Positions 4,906-6,749 of a stretch of DNA of 6,749 nucleotides are shown one piece after another (the stretch's first letter is position 1; the number at the start of each line of letters is the position of its first letter). Source of the DNA: OMIS01 sp964443885 (GTDB lineage Bacteria; Patescibacteriota; Microgenomatia; UBA1400; PJMF01); the NCBI GenBank assembly GCA_964443885.1, contig CAYUES010000050.1, positions 1 through 6,749 of the forward strand, written 5' to 3'. The notes under the pieces were generated by a model, which had not been told where the DNA came from, did not search any database, and was given only the letters and a program-made list of their open reading frames with translations. Made by a program: the position numbers and the translations under genes.

Positions 4906-6162
4906 TTAACTCAAGATCCAGGCACGCATATCGCGCGAAATCTGCACCATCGTGTAAACATTATGAATACTCGCTAATCGATAGTAACTCAATTCTTGGG
5001 ATCTAAACAAGTGATGCAAGTACGCTCTTGTATATCCACTCTGGCAAGTATAACAGCCACACCCTGGCTGAATCACTTGTGAGTCTGTTCTAAACTCTTT
5101 GTTACCAATCTGTAAGCGACCATTTTTGTAGGGTGAAACAAAGCGCGGGACGGCGTCACTGGCTTGGTCGGTTGCAGGTAACTCTGCCTCGGAATCGTGA
5201 CTATTTGCGAATTCTCCTGATACAGCTTTCCCTGAAAAATCCAACTCGCCAAAGTACAATGTGCCGTTGCGCGCTAAACGTGTTGGCCCAACACAGTCAA
5301 ACATGTCAAAACCCATCAGGATTGCGGCCACGATATCCTGCGGGTCACGACCCAAGCCCATTGCGTAGCGTGGTTTATCTTTTGGCAAGCTCGGCTCAAT
5401 CCAACCCATCACCGTGGCAGTGCCTTCCATGTTGTAGCCCACGGTCTCGCCGCCCACAGCAATCCCATCAAACGGAATCTCGGAAATTATCTGCGCACTC
5501 TCTTTGCGCAACTCTTCAAACAAGCCACCTTGAATAATGCCGAACAGTGCTTGGTAGTACCCATAGGCACTTTGCCGATTGTGGTGCTCCCAGTACTCAT
5601 AACACTGTTGTGCCCATTGGTGGGTGCGGTTCACCGAAACTGTCGCTGCTGCAATTGGCAAGCTATCAGCAAGCGCTTCGTCAAAAGCCATGATGATATC
5701 AGCACCAATACTGCGCTGAATCTCGATTGCGCGCTCTGGAGTAAAGAAATGACTCGATCCATCTAAATGTGATTGAAAGTTCACACCATCATCGCTCACA
5801 TTAGTGAGTGATTTTTTCTGATTGGCACTACGTTCTGGCGCGTTCTTACCTAGTGACATAACCTGGAAACCTCCCGAGTCTGTCAGGATTGGTTTCTGCC
5901 AATTCATGAAACCATGGAGTCCTCCCAGCTGTTCGAGCTGCTCTGTGCCCGGGCGTAAATATAAGTGATAGGTATTACCCAAAATAATCTGAGCCTGTAG
6001 ATCACTGATATCTTTGCTATCGAGTGACTTGACTGTGCCAACCGTCCCCACTGGCATAAAGATTGGTGTTTCAATCTCTCCATGAGCTGTCTGCATCACC
6101 CCCGCTCGAGCTTTGAGCTTTTGCTTGAGGAGTCTGTAAGAAAATTTGGTTTGATTGTTCAT
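4906..6162 (-). CDS. tgt: tRNA-guanine transglycosylase (TGT)
   Basis: Queuine/preQ1 tRNA-ribosyltransferase exchanges guanine 34 of tRNAs with GUN anticodons for preQ1 in queuosine synthesis. Diagnostic parts in order are TPIFMPVGTVGTVKSL (32-47), TDSGGFQVMSL (94-104, with the catalytic Asp95), MAFDEAL (158-164), GIIQGGLFEELR (208-219), GIAVGGETVG (233-242), YAMGLGRDPQDI (266-277) and FDMFDCVGPTRLARNG (285-300, with the nucleophile Asp289). The zinc site is complete: Cys368, Cys370, Cys373 and His400. Length is 418 aa against about 370-380 usual. Most of the excess is about 40 residues at 304-347, between the active-site loop and the zinc region, and there is a smaller excess near 106-122. 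The ATG at 6162 fits the family N-terminus; the leader is AT-rich without a clear Shine-Dalgarno sequence. It is followed by the LytR_C gene and is divergent from queA. Confidence 0.96.
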   Translation of the reverse strand: MNNQTKFSYRLLKQKLKARAGVMQTAHGEIETPIFMPVGTVGTVKSLDSKDISDLQAQIILGNTYHLYLRPGTEQLEQLGGLHGFMNWQKPILTDSGGFQVMSLGKNAPERSANQKKSLTNVSDDGVNFQSHLDGSSHFFTPERAIEIQRSIGADIIMAFDEALADSLPIAAATVSVNRTHQWAQQCYEYWEHHNRQSAYGYYQALFGIIQGGLFEELRKESAQIISEIPFDGIAVGGETVGYNMEGTATVMGWIEPSLPKDKPRYAMGLGRDPQDIVAAILMGFDMFDCVGPTRLARNGTLYFGELDFSGKAVSGEFANSHDSEAELPATDQASDAVPRFVSPYKNGRLQIGNKEFRTDSQVIQPGCGCYTCQSGYTRAYLHHLFRSQELSYYRLASIHNVYTMVQISRDMRAWILS

Positions 6163-6180
6163 ATATTAATTCATTTTTAG

Positions 6181-6190
6181 GCACGCGTGC
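6181..6190. repeat. 10-bp GC-rich palindrome upstream of tgt
   Basis: GCACGCGTGC is its own reverse complement, and the outer bases allow a further G-U and A-U pair as RNA. It lies about 20 bp before the tgt start, in an otherwise AT-rich leader, where it could be an operator or a small mRNA hairpin near the start codon. Confidence 0.4.
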
Positions 6191-6270
6191 TTCTGTAGAA
6201 AGTAGTTGTTTCAATTATCAGTTTGATCTGGTAAATCGTACTTTCATGCAATCTCTAGCCAAGAAGGCTG

Positions 6271-6288
6271 TACAATATAGATATTGTA
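6271..6288. promoter_or_regulatory. Perfect 8+8 palindrome between tgt and queA
   Basis: TACAATAT (6271-6278) and ATATTGTA (6281-6288) are exact reverse complements around AG. The site lies 55 bp before the queA ATG and 109 bp before the tgt ATG. The left half starts with TACAAT, a five-of-six match to a -10 hexamer for queA, so a dimeric regulator bound here could block queA transcription. No good -35 is seen 16-18 bases upstream. A regulator is not identifiable from the window. Confidence 0.45.
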
Positions 6289-6342
6289 ACCTACCTGTCT
6301 TCAAAAAGATGGGAGCTAGCCTTACAACAATCTATCTCTACT

Positions 6343-6749
6343 ATGTTACAAAAAAAGCTTTTTCACTACACTCTGCCCGATGACCTCATTGCCCATGAAC
6401 CGTTGCCTCTGAGAGACGCTAGTAAACTGCTGGTTTTGAATAAAAACACTAGTGAAATTATACACTCAAACTTTCGGGTTTTACCGTCCTTTTTACGTAA
6501 AGGAGACATTTTAGTGCGCAATAATAGTTTTGTCGTCAAGGCAAGACTTTTTGGGTATAAGCTCCCAACCAAGGGTAAGGTCGAGATTTTACTCAATAAG
6601 TTGCTAAAGTCTTCTATTGATACGTGTATTTGGGAATGCATAGTTAAGCCAGGAATCAGCATGGGCCAACAACTAGACTTCGGGAGTGGAAAACTAATTG
6701 GACAGTGTATTGAAGTTTCATCCACTGGCTATACCCGTCAGATTCAATT
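6343..6749 (+). CDS. queA: QueA, N-terminal 135 residues (runs off window)
   Basis: S-adenosylmethionine:tRNA ribosyltransferase-isomerase transfers and rearranges the ribosyl group of SAM onto preQ1 in tRNA to give epoxyqueuosine, the step after TGT. Translation from the ATG at 6343 gives FHYTLPDDLIAHEPLPLRDA, then SKLLVLNKNTSEIIHSNF, RKGDILVRNN, ARLFG, GKVEILL and ECIVKPG. These follow the family order from its first residues, which supports this start. The gene is cut by the window edge at codon 136. One oddity is NNSFVVKARLFG, where family members normally have N-[DN]-[TS]-[RK]-V, so the basic residue is Phe here. The leader has no close Shine-Dalgarno; GGGAG lies 28 bases upstream. Three counted rows average about 37% G+C, lower than much of tgt. 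Confidence 0.93.
   Translation, partial: MLQKKLFHYTLPDDLIAHEPLPLRDASKLLVLNKNTSEIIHSNFRVLPSFLRKGDILVRNNSFVVKARLFGYKLPTKGKVEILLNKLLKSSIDTCIWECIVKPGISMGQQLDFGSGKLIGQCIEVSSTGYTRQIQ

Noticed and set aside
6163..6342. preQ1 riboswitch before queA or tgt
   Set aside because: Neither leader shows the class-I stem with its A-rich tail, nor a recognisable class-II pattern. The GGGAGCTAGCC stretch near 6311 is not followed by the required pairing.

Overview
The window looks like a piece of chromosome from a bacterium of the Candidate Phyla Radiation (Patescibacteria), most likely Microgenomates-like. This is an inference from family-level resemblance: a shortened YebC, a degenerate LytR-type protein, a TPR protein with an acidic tail, and a polytopic membrane protein with no recognisable enzyme motif. 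No rRNA or marker protein is present to settle it. Codon use is standard: all genes end in TAA or TAG, and no in-frame TGA was needed.

Layout. Positions 1-1579 are AT-rich and almost gene-free, but rich in repeats. There is a family of short elements built on ACCAGGC in both orientations, a cluster of hairpins at 675-882 that could be a structured RNA, small tandem and direct repeats, and one perfect DnaA box beside an AT-rich stretch and a 12-bp direct repeat. Two very small open frames (241-438 +, 867-1079 -) are only weakly supported. Positions 1580-2909 hold a tightly coupled minus-strand pair: yebC, then a nine-segment membrane protein starting four bases after it. A divergent intergenic region (2910-3034) carries promoter-like sites for yebC and for the plus-strand TPR gene (3035-3802). 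That gene converges on a minus-strand operon, tgt followed by an LCP-like/LytR_C membrane protein (6162 to 3885), across a perfect hairpin at 3864-3885 that overlaps the stop codon of the LytR_C gene. After a 180-bp divergent intergenic region with a perfect 8+8 palindrome, queA begins at 6343 on the plus strand and runs off the window.

How it fits together. tgt and queA are consecutive enzymes of queuosine tRNA modification. TGT inserts preQ1 at position 34 of GUN-anticodon tRNAs and QueA then adds the epoxycyclopentane precursor. Here they are divergently transcribed from a shared control region. The other genes are probably translation-linked (YebC), envelope-linked (LytR_C protein, membrane protein) or unknown (TPR protein). 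The most unusual observations are the YebC that appears to have lost its inserted third domain in frame, the extra segment in TGT before its zinc site, and the repeat-rich, hairpin-rich non-coding block.
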